Part shown: positions 38,953 through 48,362 of the stretch, one piece after another
Layout of the letters: the number at the start of each line of letters is the position of its first letter
Numbering within the stretch: the stretch's first letter is position 1
Assembly (NCBI RefSeq): GCF_001500025.1
Contig: NZ_LQIW01000023.1
Location: 1-64,000 of the forward strand
Direction: 5' to 3'
DNA length: 64,000 nt
From: Mycobacterium sp. IS-1590
GTDB taxonomy: Bacteria > Actinomycetota > Actinomycetes > Mycobacteriales > Mycobacteriaceae
Notes under the pieces: generated by a model
What the model saw: only the letters and a program-made list of their open reading frames with translations
Told to the model about the DNA's origin: nothing
Database searches by the model: none
Program-made: the position numbers and the translations under genes

Positions 38953-41900
38953 TTACGGCTTGATGCGGATGTGGCCCGGGCTGTACAGACCGCTGCGGGT
39001 GGCAGTGCCGAAGTCCAGCGTCGCCGGCGTCGCGCCTTGCGCCTCAGGGGTCATCTCGAACCGGCGCAGCGAGCCCCAGTCCCGGCCCCAGTCCTCCGAC
39101 AGGTACGTCGCCATCACGTGCGCGCGCATCAGCAGATCCGTGATCCCCAGCAGGCCGCCGTTGAGGCCGTCCTGCCACGTATCGGTGTCCTTGCGCTTGG
39201 CGTTGTAGTCCGGAGTGATGCGGAATTTCGGAATCTCGGTGACGCCGTTGGCGTGCAGCATCGGCTGCTGGCACGGGAACGCCAGGCCGACGGCCCAGTC
39301 CATCAACACCGGCTGCTCGGAGCCCACGTACTCCTGTACCGACCGAAGTTCGGGCACCCGGGGTGGAGTCACCGCGAGCCAGTCGCCCGGCGTGAGCGAG
39401 AGATCTTCGGCGACAACGCGAACGGCGACGGCGTCAGCGGGGATGTCGGCGCGGGGGAAGCGCAGGTTACGCCACGACGGGATCGGGCCTAGGTCGTAGG
39501 GCACCATCCGGCCGGCGGGTACCAGGGCGCCGTCGGGAGCCCGGCGCGCGTACTCCAATTCGACCGTCTCGCCCTCGGTGCGCCCGTTGAACACGCTGTC
39601 GCCGGTGATGGTTCCGGCGGCGGTGACGACGACGAGCGGGTGCGCGTCGTCGGGGGCGGGCAGTTCGTACCAGGCCGACGCCAGCCGGCTCTGCTGCTGG
39701 GGTCCCTCGACGTAGGTGCCCGCCAACGGAACCCGGCTCGGGTCGAGGCCGTACGGCAGCGGCACCGTGGACCCGTTGACCCCGGGCCGCCTCAGCTCGG
39801 TCGGCTGGTCCCAGTCGTAGTCGGTGCCGGGCATCGGCAGGTTCATCCGGATAGCCTCGGCGACAATCTTTTCCGGCACGCCGTCGGCGGTGAACCCGAC
39901 GGGCCGGTCTCCGCCCAGCGGACCCAACGGTCCGTACTGCCCGGGCAGGGCGGTCAGGAAGCCTTCGTTGGCGTCGGGTTCGACGAGTACGTCGTCGGCC
40001 AGGCCGCAGCCGCCGGCGAAGGCGCGCAGGTTGGCCCACGCATTCGAGTAGGTGGGGTACTGGCGAACCGCGCCCACGAGCATCGAACCGACGAACACCA
40101 CCACCATGAAGCCCGCGACAACCGGGATCGGCGCCGCGGTCAGCGCCCGGGCGATGCGGCCCTCTCCGCGGGTCCGCGACGAGAAGTGCAGCCAGGCCGC
40201 CCATATCGCGGCGATCGCGAACAGCGCGAAGAAGATCGTGCTGACGGTGACGCCACCGATTGCGGGTTCGTCGTTGTTGAAGGGGACGCCGTAACTGGAG
40301 ACGTACCACCAGCCGTTGGTGGTCGCGAAACACAGTGCGAGCACGAACAACACGGCGGCCAGGAAGGCCATCCGGTTGCGTGACCACCTCAGCACCGCAG
40401 GCGAGACCAGCACGGTCGCCAGCGCTGCCATCGCGGCGCCGACCGCGGCGAACAGACCGAAGTGGTGCACCCACTTGGTGGGGGTGAACATCAGGAAGAA
40501 CACCGTGCCCAGGATGATGCCGATCAGCCGCCACGCGGGACCCCGTGCCACACCGGGCACGCGTCCGCGCCGCAACAGGATGAACATCGATGCGAACAGC
40601 GACAGCGCGGTGATCAGGAACCCGAAGCGACGCGACAGCGATCCGTCGACCGTCGGCAGGATCAGGTAGTAGTAACGCAGGTTCTCGGTGTACCACTCCT
40701 GGTTCGGGCCGATAGCGGTGCGAATCCTGGTGGCCTCCAACACGGTTGCGATGGTCTGGTCGAAGAACACGACCGTCAGGATCACCGTTCCCGCGGCCAG
40801 CAGCGGCAACACCAGCGGCCAGACGCCCACCACCTGGCGTCGACGCACCAGGATGCGCAGCAGCGGTCGGCCGCCTGCCAGCAGCGCGGCGACCGCGATC
40901 AGGCCCGTCGGCTGGATGCCGAGCGTGAACGCCGCCGTGATGATCGCGAACGCCGCGGGGGTGAGCCGTCCGGAGGTGATGGCCCGCTCGATCAGCACAT
41001 AGGTGATGAGCGCGCCGGTGGCGATCTGGCCCTCGGGGCGCAGACCGTTGTTGAACGGCATCCACGCCGCCAGCAGCACCAGACCCGCCGCCCACAGCGC
41101 CGGTTTGCTCGCGGCGACGGCCGGGCCCAGCCGCGGCAGCACCTCGCGAGAAAGCAACAGCCAGCACACGATTCCGCACACCAGGTCCGGCAGCCGCATC
41201 CAGATGCTGGCGTCGCTGACGCTGGTCATCATCGCCAGCAGGTTGTAGTACCAGCCGAACGGGTCTTCGGGGCTGCCGAACCATCGGAAGTAGTTCGACA
41301 TGTACCCCGCATGTCCGGCCACCCGGGCCATCCCCAGGATGTAGCCGTCGTCGGAGGAGTTGGCCCCGATCACGTGCCAGAGGGCGAAGCCGCCGACCAC
41401 CACCACGTCGGTGGGGGTGAACGTGCGCCACCGCTGCGGGATCAGCCGCCGCATCCGCCTGCCGTCCATGCGGTCCAGGCGCCACAGCGCGAGCAGAGCG
41501 ATCGCCGTCGACACGATGGCCAGCACCATCGCCGTCAGCTTCAACGGCGTTGGCTCGGTGGTGAACCGGGTGTCGATCTCGGCCGACAGGCTCAACCCCG
41601 GCGGCGCGGGGCCGGTCAGATCGGTGAACACGCCGACGATCGCCGGGCGCAGGTTCGGGTCCGGGAAACCGGTGTACTGCGGTGAGCCGTCGGCTTTCGT
41701 CAGCCCGACGAAGGTCGCGAACGTGCCCTCCTCGGAGGAGGTGATCTCGATGCGTGAACATCCCGGGGTGTCGCCGGTGCCGACCACCCGGGCCCGGGGG
41801 ACGCTGGCCACCACCACGTTTCGGTCGGTGATGTCGACGCGTTGTGTGTTGACCGTGACGAACAGGCTCTGCAGCGCGGCCTGCTTACCGTCCTTGGGCG

Positions 41901-42162
41901 CGGTGCCCAGCACCATTCCGCCGCGCGGCGGCATCGTGCGGATCACCTCGCACGGCACCGTCACCGTCATCCGCACCGGCGTCTGCGTGATCAACGGCGC
42001 GGTGACGCTGTTCACCTGACCCTGCTGCGGCCAGTTCAGCGTCGCCGTGGTCTGTTCCACCGGCAGCAGGGGCGTCGCCACCGAGAGCACAAAGCCGATC
42101 AGCCCCGCGATCGCCGCCACCCAGCGGGCAATCCGCACGTCCGAAGTCAACGGCCGCGTCAT
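38953..42162 (-). CDS. embB: arabinosyltransferase EmbB
   Basis: EmbB, with EmbA, adds alpha-1,3 branches to the arabinan of arabinogalactan; it is the main ethambutol target. The 1069-residue GT-C protein has an N-terminal membrane helix, an external jelly-roll domain, about 14 further helices and a C-terminal carbohydrate-binding domain. The catalytic pair is Asp271-Asp272 in [13 protein letters not shown]. The residue equal to M. tuberculosis Met306 is Met278, and the Ile-Leu before it are also kept, so the resistance-determining site looks sensitive; the Asp five residues on is Gly. The ATG overlaps the embA stop by 4 bp. In M. tuberculosis embB is likewise last in the cluster. Confidence 0.96.
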   Translation of the reverse strand: MTRPLTSDVRIARWVAAIAGLIGFVLSVATPLLPVEQTTATLNWPQQGQVNSVTAPLITQTPVRMTVTVPCEVIRTMPPRGGMVLGTAPKDGKQAALQSLFVTVNTQRVDITDRNVVVASVPRARVVGTGDTPGCSRIEITSSEEGTFATFVGLTKADGSPQYTGFPDPNLRPAIVGVFTDLTGPAPPGLSLSAEIDTRFTTEPTPLKLTAMVLAIVSTAIALLALWRLDRMDGRRMRRLIPQRWRTFTPTDVVVVGGFALWHVIGANSSDDGYILGMARVAGHAGYMSNYFRWFGSPEDPFGWYYNLLAMMTSVSDASIWMRLPDLVCGIVCWLLLSREVLPRLGPAVAASKPALWAAGLVLLAAWMPFNNGLRPEGQIATGALITYVLIERAITSGRLTPAAFAIITAAFTLGIQPTGLIAVAALLAGGRPLLRILVRRRQVVGVWPLVLPLLAAGTVILTVVFFDQTIATVLEATRIRTAIGPNQEWYTENLRYYYLILPTVDGSLSRRFGFLITALSLFASMFILLRRGRVPGVARGPAWRLIGIILGTVFFLMFTPTKWVHHFGLFAAVGAAMAALATVLVSPAVLRWSRNRMAFLAAVLFVLALCFATTNGWWYVSSYGVPFNNDEPAIGGVTVSTIFFALFAIAAIWAAWLHFSSRTRGEGRIARALTAAPIPVVAGFMVVVFVGSMLVGAVRQYPTYSNAWANLRAFAGGCGLADDVLVEPDANEGFLTALPGQYGPLGPLGGDRPVGFTADGVPEKIVAEAIRMNLPMPGTDYDWDQPTELRRPGVNGSTVPLPYGLDPSRVPLAGTYVEGPQQQSRLASAWYELPAPDDAHPLVVVTAAGTITGDSVFNGRTEGETVELEYARRAPDGALVPAGRMVPYDLGPIPSWRNLRFPRADIPADAVAVRVVAEDLSLTPGDWLAVTPPRVPELRSVQEYVGSEQPVLMDWAVGLAFPCQQPMLHANGVTEIPKFRITPDYNAKRKDTDTWQDGLNGGLLGITDLLMRAHVMATYLSEDWGRDWGSLRRFEMTPEAQGATPATLDFGTATRSGLYSPGHIRIKP

Positions 42163-45100
42163 GGCAACGCCCTGATGGGTCCGTTACGGCTCCAACCGAA
42201 CACGCGCACCGCTCCTTGTTCGACGACGGCGTCGGGGGCCTCGGATTCGGGCACCACCCGCAGGTAGCGCTCGATCGAACCCCAGTCGCGGTACCAGTCG
42301 TCGCGCAGGTAGGTGGGCACGGTCGCGGTGCGCAACAGCGCCTGGATGAACAGGAACGGACCGCCGTCCTCGGCCGACTGCCACTGGTTCGAGGACACGA
42401 CCACCTGCTTGAGGTTCGGAAGGATGCGGTATTGCGGCAGTTCGGCGATGCCGAGATGTTCGGAGAACGGGTGCTGGCAGGGGAAGTTCGCGGCCGTTGC
42501 GATGTCCATCAGCACCGGCGTCTGCGAGCCGAGGAACTCCTGCGCCGTCACCAGCACCGGCACCCGCGGCGGGGTGAACGCGAACCACTGGTCGGTGGAC
42601 AGGTTGGGGTCATCGGCGACGATGCGCGCGACATTGGCCTCCGGCGGCGCCGACGTGAGCGGGAAACGCAAGTTGCGCCAGGCCTTTTGGGGGCCGGGTC
42701 CGATGTCGATCGGCTGCACCTCGGTCAGCGGCGCATAGCTGCCGTCGGGGCGGTGCACACCCCACTGCAGCTTCAGCGACTGCCCGTAATTGAACGAGCC
42801 GTCCTCTTCGTAGAACCAGATCGCTCCCGCGGCCGCGACGGTGACCAGCGGCCGGTCCGGGGTGCGTGGTGGCAGTTGGTACCACGCCGACGTCACCTTG
42901 GCCGCGACGGTATTTTCGTCGTAGCTGCCCATCACCGGCGTTCGTTCCGGGTCGAGTCCGAACGGCAGGAACACGTTCGAACCGTTCACGCCGACGGGTC
43001 CGTAGCCGCCGCCGGTGCCCGCGGCGAAGCCGATGCCGATGTTCGGTTCGTTCGGCGATCCGTCGGAGTTGACCGTGCCCGGGTTGGCGGTGATCGGCTC
43101 TGGCGGTTCGAGGGTGTCGCTGACGCCGTTGGGGTTGAAGCCGACGGGGTCCTCCCCGCCGAGCGGGCCGTACTCTCCGAAGCGCTGTCCCGGAACCGGT
43201 TGCAGCAGACCGGCATTCGTGTCCGGCTCGACGAGCACATCGTCGGCCATCGCGCAGCTGGTGTCCGAGAGACCGGACTTCAATGCCGAGAAGTTGGCCT
43301 TGGCTGTGGTGTAGACGGGGTAGCGCTGCACGGCGCCTTTGGCCATCGAGCCGACCTCGAGCACCACCATGATCGTCGCCACCACCAGCAGCGGGGTCGA
43401 GGCGAGCACGCGGTTGCGCTTGGTGTTGGCGACCTCCGTGTGCCCGGCGTAGTCGATGCGGAAGTGCAGCCACCCGGCGAGCAGTCCGGTGATGATCGCC
43501 AGCGCAAGGAAGATCCCTGTCACCGGGATGCCGGCGATCACGGGCTGCTTGTCGAACCACGGCACACCGTAATTGCCGACGTAGAACCAGCCGTTGATAC
43601 CCGATGTGGCCCAGGCCAATACGAACAACAGCGCGGTGACGTAGAGCGCGAGGTTGCGGCGGCTGTGCAGCCCGACGCGGCTGAACGCGAACGCAGTCAC
43701 CGCGCCGAGCGCACCCGCCAGGCCGGCGAAGGCGCCGAACTGCACCGCCCACTTGGTGGGCGTGAACGTCAGCAGCAGAAGGCCGATCGCCGTCGACCCG
43801 ATCAGCCGCCACACCGGACCGCGCGCCATGCCGGGGACACCGCCGCGCCGCAGCAGCACCGCGAGCATCCCGAACAGGCAGAGCAACAGCACCAGAACCG
43901 CGAAGCGTCGGGTCAGCGACGAATCGACGCTGTCCTCGACGGTCAGGAAGTAGTAGCGCAGGAACTCCTGGTACCACGCGATGGTCGGGCCGACGACGTA
44001 CTTGATGCGGGCCGACTCGGCGACCGTGGCCAGAGTCTGGTCGCGGAACACCACCACGAAGATCAGGGCGAGCGCACTCAGCAGCGCGGCCAGCGGCGCC
44101 AGCACACCGTCGACCGGACGGCGCGCGCGAATGGTGCGGACGATTGCGCGGGCCCCGACCAGCAGGGGCGCGATCGCAATCAGCCCCTGCGGCGCCAGCG
44201 TCACGCTGAACACCGCGACGACGACGGCCAGCGCGGCCGGCCACGTCCGCCGGGTGGCGACGGCGTTTTCCACCAGCACCCACACGGCGACGGTTCCGAA
44301 TGCGATGAGCGGTTCGGGTCGAAGGCCGTTGTTGAACGGCAGCCACGCCGCCAGGAACACGGCCCCGCCCGTCCACACCGTCACCCGGTTGGCGGCGAGT
44401 CGACGGCCCAGGCGGGGCAGGATGCAGCGGCTGACGATCAACCACGCGCCGATCGCCGCCAGCGTCGCGGGCACCCGCATCCACACGCTCGCGGTGCTGA
44501 CCGAGGCGAACGCCGCGAGCAGGGACTGGTACCAGTCGAACGGGGCCTCCGTGGCGCCGAAGAAGCGGTAGTAGTTGGCGGTGTAGCCGGCGTCGGCCGA
44601 GACCCGGGCGATGGTGAGGTTGTAGCCGTCGTCCGACGACAGCGCGCCGATGACGTGCCACAGCAGCAAGGTGCCCACGACGGCGAGGTCGGCCACCCAG
44701 TGCCAGAAGCCCACCCGCCAGAACCGCCGCCAGGCGCGCGCCACCCGGCGTCCGCTGTGGCGGTCCAACACCGCCAACGCGACGATCGACGCGATCACAC
44801 ACAAGACCCCCAGCACCATCACGGCGAGCTTGAGCGCGGTGGGCGAGGTGATGAACCGGGTGTCGACGTCGACGCGCGCCGACAGCCCCTCCTGTGGCGC
44901 GACCTCCATATCCGTGAAGACGCCCGCAACCTGCGGCTTCTCCTCGGCAGGCAGGGTCCCCGCGGCCCCGGGGAGCCCGATGAAGTCGGCGCCGGCCTCG
45001 CCGGGGTTGGCCCAGATGTGCAGCGTGCTGCAGGCGCCGCCCTCCACGGCCGGGCGCGGTGCGACGGCGGCGACCGAGTCGCGGAACGCCACGACGACGA

Positions 45101-45419
45101 CGTCTTCGGTGGCGCGCACGAACAGCCCGTTGCGGCTGGCATCGATTCCGCCCGGTGGGACTGTCGACAACACCAGGCCACCGTCTGGGGGCAGCGTGGC
45201 GACGGCCCGGCAGGGGATCGAGATGTCGAGGGCCTGCGGCGCGCCGGAGACCAGCGGGGCGGTGATGTCGCTGACGAAACCGTCGGGACCGGTGCCCTGC
45301 GGCCACAGGATGGTTGCAGTGGTCTGTTTGACCGGCAGCAGCGGGACCAGCCCGCACAGCAGTACACCGGCGATGCCTGCGACGACGGCGATCAGTCGCG
45401 CGATTCGATGAGCAGGCAC
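42159..45419 (-). CDS. embA: arabinosyltransferase EmbA
   Basis: EmbA partners EmbB in arabinan branching. The 1086-residue protein has the Emb plan: a first helix (residues 6-25), an external domain, a polytopic core with the Asp pair in [15 protein letters not shown], and a C-terminal domain. The open frame extends upstream, but GTG 45419 ([13 protein letters not shown]) is the only sensible start: it precedes the first helix and lies 8 bases after a TANNNT box, so the mRNA is probably leaderless. In most mycobacteria embA directly follows embC. Here 3 kb with three genes on the other strand lies between, so embA must use its own promoter. Confidence 0.95.
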   Translation of the reverse strand: MPAHRIARLIAVVAGIAGVLLCGLVPLLPVKQTTATILWPQGTGPDGFVSDITAPLVSGAPQALDISIPCRAVATLPPDGGLVLSTVPPGGIDASRNGLFVRATEDVVVVAFRDSVAAVAPRPAVEGGACSTLHIWANPGEAGADFIGLPGAAGTLPAEEKPQVAGVFTDMEVAPQEGLSARVDVDTRFITSPTALKLAVMVLGVLCVIASIVALAVLDRHSGRRVARAWRRFWRVGFWHWVADLAVVGTLLLWHVIGALSSDDGYNLTIARVSADAGYTANYYRFFGATEAPFDWYQSLLAAFASVSTASVWMRVPATLAAIGAWLIVSRCILPRLGRRLAANRVTVWTGGAVFLAAWLPFNNGLRPEPLIAFGTVAVWVLVENAVATRRTWPAALAVVVAVFSVTLAPQGLIAIAPLLVGARAIVRTIRARRPVDGVLAPLAALLSALALIFVVVFRDQTLATVAESARIKYVVGPTIAWYQEFLRYYFLTVEDSVDSSLTRRFAVLVLLLCLFGMLAVLLRRGGVPGMARGPVWRLIGSTAIGLLLLTFTPTKWAVQFGAFAGLAGALGAVTAFAFSRVGLHSRRNLALYVTALLFVLAWATSGINGWFYVGNYGVPWFDKQPVIAGIPVTGIFLALAIITGLLAGWLHFRIDYAGHTEVANTKRNRVLASTPLLVVATIMVVLEVGSMAKGAVQRYPVYTTAKANFSALKSGLSDTSCAMADDVLVEPDTNAGLLQPVPGQRFGEYGPLGGEDPVGFNPNGVSDTLEPPEPITANPGTVNSDGSPNEPNIGIGFAAGTGGGYGPVGVNGSNVFLPFGLDPERTPVMGSYDENTVAAKVTSAWYQLPPRTPDRPLVTVAAAGAIWFYEEDGSFNYGQSLKLQWGVHRPDGSYAPLTEVQPIDIGPGPQKAWRNLRFPLTSAPPEANVARIVADDPNLSTDQWFAFTPPRVPVLVTAQEFLGSQTPVLMDIATAANFPCQHPFSEHLGIAELPQYRILPNLKQVVVSSNQWQSAEDGGPFLFIQALLRTATVPTYLRDDWYRDWGSIERYLRVVPESEAPDAVVEQGAVRVFGWSRNGPIRALP

Positions 45420-45427
45420 GAGCGTCG

Positions 45428-45433
45428 ATGGTA
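45428..45433 (-). promoter_or_regulatory. -10 element of embAB promoter
   Basis: On the minus strand TACCAT (TANNNT) ends 8 bases before the embA GTG. Because embA is cut off from embC, this promoter has to drive embA-embB. The double PadR palindrome begins 38 bp upstream, close enough to influence it. Confidence 0.5.
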
Positions 45434-45470
45434 GGCGACGAAATACTCGGAGTCGGTGACGCCAGGCCAA

Positions 45471-45514
45471 TATACCTAGAACTGCTAGGGTGTGACCTAG
45501 CAGTTCTAGGTATA
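45471..45514. promoter_or_regulatory. 44-bp perfect palindrome, predicted double PadR operator
   Basis: The arms TATACCTAGAACTGCTAGG (45471-45489) and CCTAGCAGTTCTAGGTATA (45496-45514) are perfect inverted repeats around GTGTGA. Each arm is itself a dyad CCTAG-N5-CTAGG (45475-45489 and 45496-45510), with centres 21 bp, two helical turns, apart. This fits two PadR dimers bound on one face. It covers the padR promoter, ending just before the AGGAG ribosome site, and lies upstream of embA. Confidence 0.8.
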
Positions 45515-45526
45515 GGAGCCGCAGGC

Positions 45527-45883
45527 GTGCACATCGAGAAAGATCTGGTGGCTGCCTCCGCCACACCTCTCGTCCTCGGGATTCTGGCAGACGGCGAGTC
45601 GTACGGTTACGCGCTCATCAAGCGGGTCAACGAGTTGTCGGGCGGCCGGATGCAGTGGACCGACGGCATGCTCTATCCGCTTCTGCACCGGCTGGAACGA
45701 CTGGGCTACGTCTCGGCGCACTGGCGGGTCTCCGAGGGCGGCCGCCGACGTAAGCATTACGCGATCACCGCCGCCGGCCGGCAGACGCTCGCCGAACGGC
45801 ACCGGCAGTGGACCGTCGTCGCCGAGGCTTTGGAACGTGTCTGGAAGAGCATGCCTACCGATGCAGCTCCGGGGTGGGCGTGA
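45527..45883 (+). CDS. PadR family transcriptional regulator
   Basis: This is a 118-residue winged-helix regulator. The PadR domain runs from residue 8 ([25 protein letters not shown]) through the recognition helix and wing ([40 protein letters not shown]). GTG at 45527 follows AGGAG by about 8 bases. The 44-bp palindrome directly upstream predicts autorepression, usual in the family. Its stop overlaps the next gene's start, a HAAS-type membrane protein, a pairing seen often in bacteria where the regulator controls its membrane partner. Small-molecule inducers are unknown. Confidence 0.9.
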   Translation: MHIEKDLVAASATPLVLGILADGESYGYALIKRVNELSGGRMQWTDGMLYPLLHRLERLGYVSAHWRVSEGGRRRKHYAITAAGRQTLAERHRQWTVVAEALERVWKSMPTDAAPGWA

Positions 45884-47238
45884 TGCAGGCCGACAGTGAG
45901 CTGGAATCCCAGATCGCCCATTGGCGTGGCTACGTACAGCGACACCGAGCCATCGCCGCGGCCGATGTCGACGAGATGGAGGATCACCTCCGCGAGCAGA
46001 TCGCCGATCTGTCGCGCGCCGGGCTCTCCGGAGATGAGTCGTTCCTGGTCGCGGTCAAGCGGATGGGCAACGTCGACGCGATCTCGCGGGAGTTCGCCCG
46101 CGAGCACTCCGACCGGTTGTGGAAGCAGCTGGTGCTCGTGTCAGAGGAGACGGTCGAGGCCCGGCCTCATCGGGAACTGCTCGTCGTGCTCACGCTGGGG
46201 CTCGGTGCGGGCATTGCGGTCAGGTTGGGCTTCGCGTGGCTCGGCGACGACCTCACCTTCGTGCGAAACGCGGGGTTCTTCGTATTCCCGTTCCTGGTGG
46301 GCTATTTCGCCTGGAAGCGACGACTGCACTTGCGGCAGTGGGCGCTGCTCATGGTGCCCGCCGCCGTGGTGGCCCTCGTGCTGAACACCTACCCTTTCGG
46401 CGACGACTTCTGGGACCACCGCGACACCGAGGTGCTGGCAGCGATCCATACGCCGATCGTGCTGTGGCTGCTCGTCGGCCTCGCCTACGTCGGCGCGCGG
46501 TGGCGCTCCCATTCGCGCCGAATGGATTTCATCCGCTTCACCGGAGAATTCGTCGTCTACTTCACGCTGCTGATGATGGGCGTCGGGGTGCTAATGATGT
46601 TGACCGCGGGCGCCTTCGACGCCATCGACGTGGACCTGGAGGACTTCGTCAGCCTGTGGGCGCTGCCCATCATCGTGCCGACGGCGATCATCGTCGCGGC
46701 GCGGCTGGTCGAAGCCAAGCAGAACGTCATCGAGAACATCGCGCCGGTCCTGACGCGGGTGTTCACACCGCTGACGATCATCATGCTGCTCGCGTTGCTG
46801 GTGGCGTTCTCGTCGGCCGGCAGCGTCATCGGTGTGGATCGCAACCTGCTGATCCTGATGGACCTCATCCTCGTTCTGGTGCTCGGTCTGCTGCTGTATG
46901 CGATCTCCGCCCGCGACCCGCTGGCTCCGCCTGCCGTGTTCGACTGGCTGCAACTGGTTCTCGTGCTCAGCGCGCTGGCCGTCGACATCCTGATGCTCGC
47001 CGCGATGCTCATCCGCATCGCCGAGTTCGGCTACAGCCCGAACAAGGTCGCCGCGCTCGGGCTGAACCTGGTGCTGCTGGTCAACCTGGTCTGGTCGGCT
47101 TGGCTCGTGCTCGGCTTCCTGCGGCGACGACGGCCGTTCGGCGACGTTGAACGCTGGCAGACCCGCTACCTCCCGGTCTACGGCGCGTGGGCCGCGCTTG
47201 TGGTGGTCGCGATGCCGCCGCTCTTCGGGTTCATCTAA
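45883..47238 (+). CDS. HAAS/permease-prefix-type multi-helix membrane protein
   Basis: This is a 451-residue protein. The N-terminal 75 residues form a soluble helical HAAS-type (permease prefix) domain: LESQIAHWRGYVQRHRAI, VDEMEDHLREQIADL, DESFLVAVKRMGNVDAISREFA. About ten membrane helices follow, without transporter motifs I recognise. Such proteins are typically coupled to a PadR regulator, as here (TGATG overlap; a GTG 3 bases earlier is also possible). They are thought to sense or respond to envelope conditions. Its stop codon lies in the left copy of a palindromic repeat. The location between embC and embA is unusual. Confidence 0.78.
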   Translation: MQADSELESQIAHWRGYVQRHRAIAAADVDEMEDHLREQIADLSRAGLSGDESFLVAVKRMGNVDAISREFAREHSDRLWKQLVLVSEETVEARPHRELLVVLTLGLGAGIAVRLGFAWLGDDLTFVRNAGFFVFPFLVGYFAWKRRLHLRQWALLMVPAAVVALVLNTYPFGDDFWDHRDTEVLAAIHTPIVLWLLVGLAYVGARWRSHSRRMDFIRFTGEFVVYFTLLMMGVGVLMMLTAGAFDAIDVDLEDFVSLWALPIIVPTAIIVAARLVEAKQNVIENIAPVLTRVFTPLTIIMLLALLVAFSSAGSVIGVDRNLLILMDLILVLVLGLLLYAISARDPLAPPAVFDWLQLVLVLSALAVDILMLAAMLIRIAEFGYSPNKVAALGLNLVLLVNLVWSAWLVLGFLRRRRPFGDVERWQTRYLPVYGAWAALVVVAMPPLFGFI

Positions 47239-47282
47239 CGGGTTGATTCCACGCACCACGTGCGTGCGATCCACCGGGTAAG
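47236..47282 (+). repeat. REP-like palindromic 47-bp repeat, copy A
   Basis: It starts at the TAA of the HAAS-type gene (TAACGGGTTGAT...). It matches copy B at 48300-48346 at 40 of 47 positions in the same orientation. The inner part forms an imperfect 17-bp hairpin (GGTTGATTCCACGCACC against CGTGCGTGCGATCCACC). It probably ends transcription of padR-HAAS. Confidence 0.7.
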
Positions 47283-47347
47283 CGGTTATCCACAGCCGGG
47301 CCGGCATCAGCTGGTCGTGGTTCGGCGGCGGGTACACGCTTATCCGT

Positions 47348-48310
47348 GTGACGCGCTGGCATCTCGGGCACGTCGCGGCCACCACGGCGTCGCAGGACGG
47401 ATTGCTCGCGCGTCGCCAAGTACTGGCCGCGGGTGGCACCGACTTCGATATCGCCCGACTGGTGCGCCGTCGCGAATTGATACCGCTTGCGCGCGGTGTC
47501 TACGTCAATCACAGTGGCCGCCTCACCCTGACGCAGCGGCACTGGGCCGCGGTGCTGGCGTTCTGGCCGGCGGCGCTGTCTCACGCCTCGGCACTGCCCG
47601 ATCCGCCGCTGACTGTCGTACACATCGCGATCGACTCGTCGCGCAATCTGCGGACGCTGCCGAGCATCGTGCTGCACCGGACGCCCGACTTCGCACACCG
47701 TGCCGACCTCTTTCGCAATCCTCCGGCGATTCGAGTGGAGCACGCGCTGATCGACGTAATCGGCGCCGAACTCCGAGAGGAGGACGTCGCGGCGGCGTTC
47801 GCAGCGTTGGCGCGAGTGTGTGCAACGTGGCGCACCACCCCGCAGCGGATACTGCAGACGTTGGAAACTCGCCGGCGTGTCCCGGGGCGGCGCACCTTGG
47901 AGACGATGCTCACCGACCTTCGCGACGGCGCGTGTTCGGTGCTGGAGCGCGGTTACCTGCTTCGGGTCGAACGAGCGCACGGGTTGCCCGAAGGAAAGCG
48001 GCAGACTCGTAGCACCGCGACCGGCCGGGCCACCTACCAGGATGTGCGCTACGGGCGCCAAGGGGTCGTCGTCGAGCTCGACGGCCGCGCCTTCCACGAT
48101 TCGCCGCGCGACCGCGACCGCGATGCGCTGCGTGATCTCGCGGAGCTGAGCCGGTCGGATCTGGTCACCATTCGGCTCACCTACGGATTGGTCTTCGGCG
48201 ATACATGCCGCACCGCGCAGCTGATCGGCGGCGTGCTCAAGCGTCGCGGCTGGACGGGTCGCGTGCGCGCGTGCCCGGCATGCGGTCCCGCGGTCGCACT
48301 AACGGGTTGA
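47348..48310 (+). CDS. AbiEi-type antitoxin-domain protein with DUF559/Vsr-like nuclease domain
   Basis: This is a 320-residue protein. The N-terminal part looks like the AbiEi antitoxin winged helix (DGLLARRQVLAAGGTDFDIARLVRRRELIPLARGVYV). The C-terminal part has a DUF559-type PD-(D/E)xK pattern (RYGRQGVVVELDGRAFHDSPRDRDRDALRDLAE), and ends with a CPACG pair. No AbiEii toxin is next to it, so it is an orphan. Such fusions are frequent and variably placed in actinobacteria; they may be defence or mobile-DNA genes, but function is unproven. GTG start, no clear ribosome site. It is bracketed by two direct REP-like repeats. Confidence 0.72.
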   Translation: MTRWHLGHVAATTASQDGLLARRQVLAAGGTDFDIARLVRRRELIPLARGVYVNHSGRLTLTQRHWAAVLAFWPAALSHASALPDPPLTVVHIAIDSSRNLRTLPSIVLHRTPDFAHRADLFRNPPAIRVEHALIDVIGAELREEDVAAAFAALARVCATWRTTPQRILQTLETRRRVPGRRTLETMLTDLRDGACSVLERGYLLRVERAHGLPEGKRQTRSTATGRATYQDVRYGRQGVVVELDGRAFHDSPRDRDRDALRDLAELSRSDLVTIRLTYGLVFGDTCRTAQLIGGVLKRRGWTGRVRACPACGPAVALTG

Positions 48311-48346
48311 TCGCATGCACCAGGTGCGTGCGATCAACCAGCTAAG
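48300..48346 (+). repeat. REP-like palindromic 47-bp repeat, copy B, bidirectional terminator
   Basis: GGTTGATCGCATGCACC and GGTGCGTGCGATCAACC form a 17-bp stem with one mismatch and a one-base loop. It spans the stop of the AbiEi/DUF559 gene and lies 16 bp from the convergent embC stop, so it likely ends both transcripts. Copy A (47236-47282) is a direct repeat. Confidence 0.75.
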
Positions 48347-48362
48347 GGCAATCGGCAACAGA

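Noticed and set aside
42216..45434. A 1072-codon plus-strand frame opposite embA.
   Set aside because: It mirrors embA codon by codon, has no domain and no ribosome site. It results from high GC at third positions.
47348..48310. A complete type IV toxin-antitoxin pair.
   Set aside because: Only the AbiEi-like domain is present, fused to a nuclease-type domain; no AbiEii toxin gene lies on either side.
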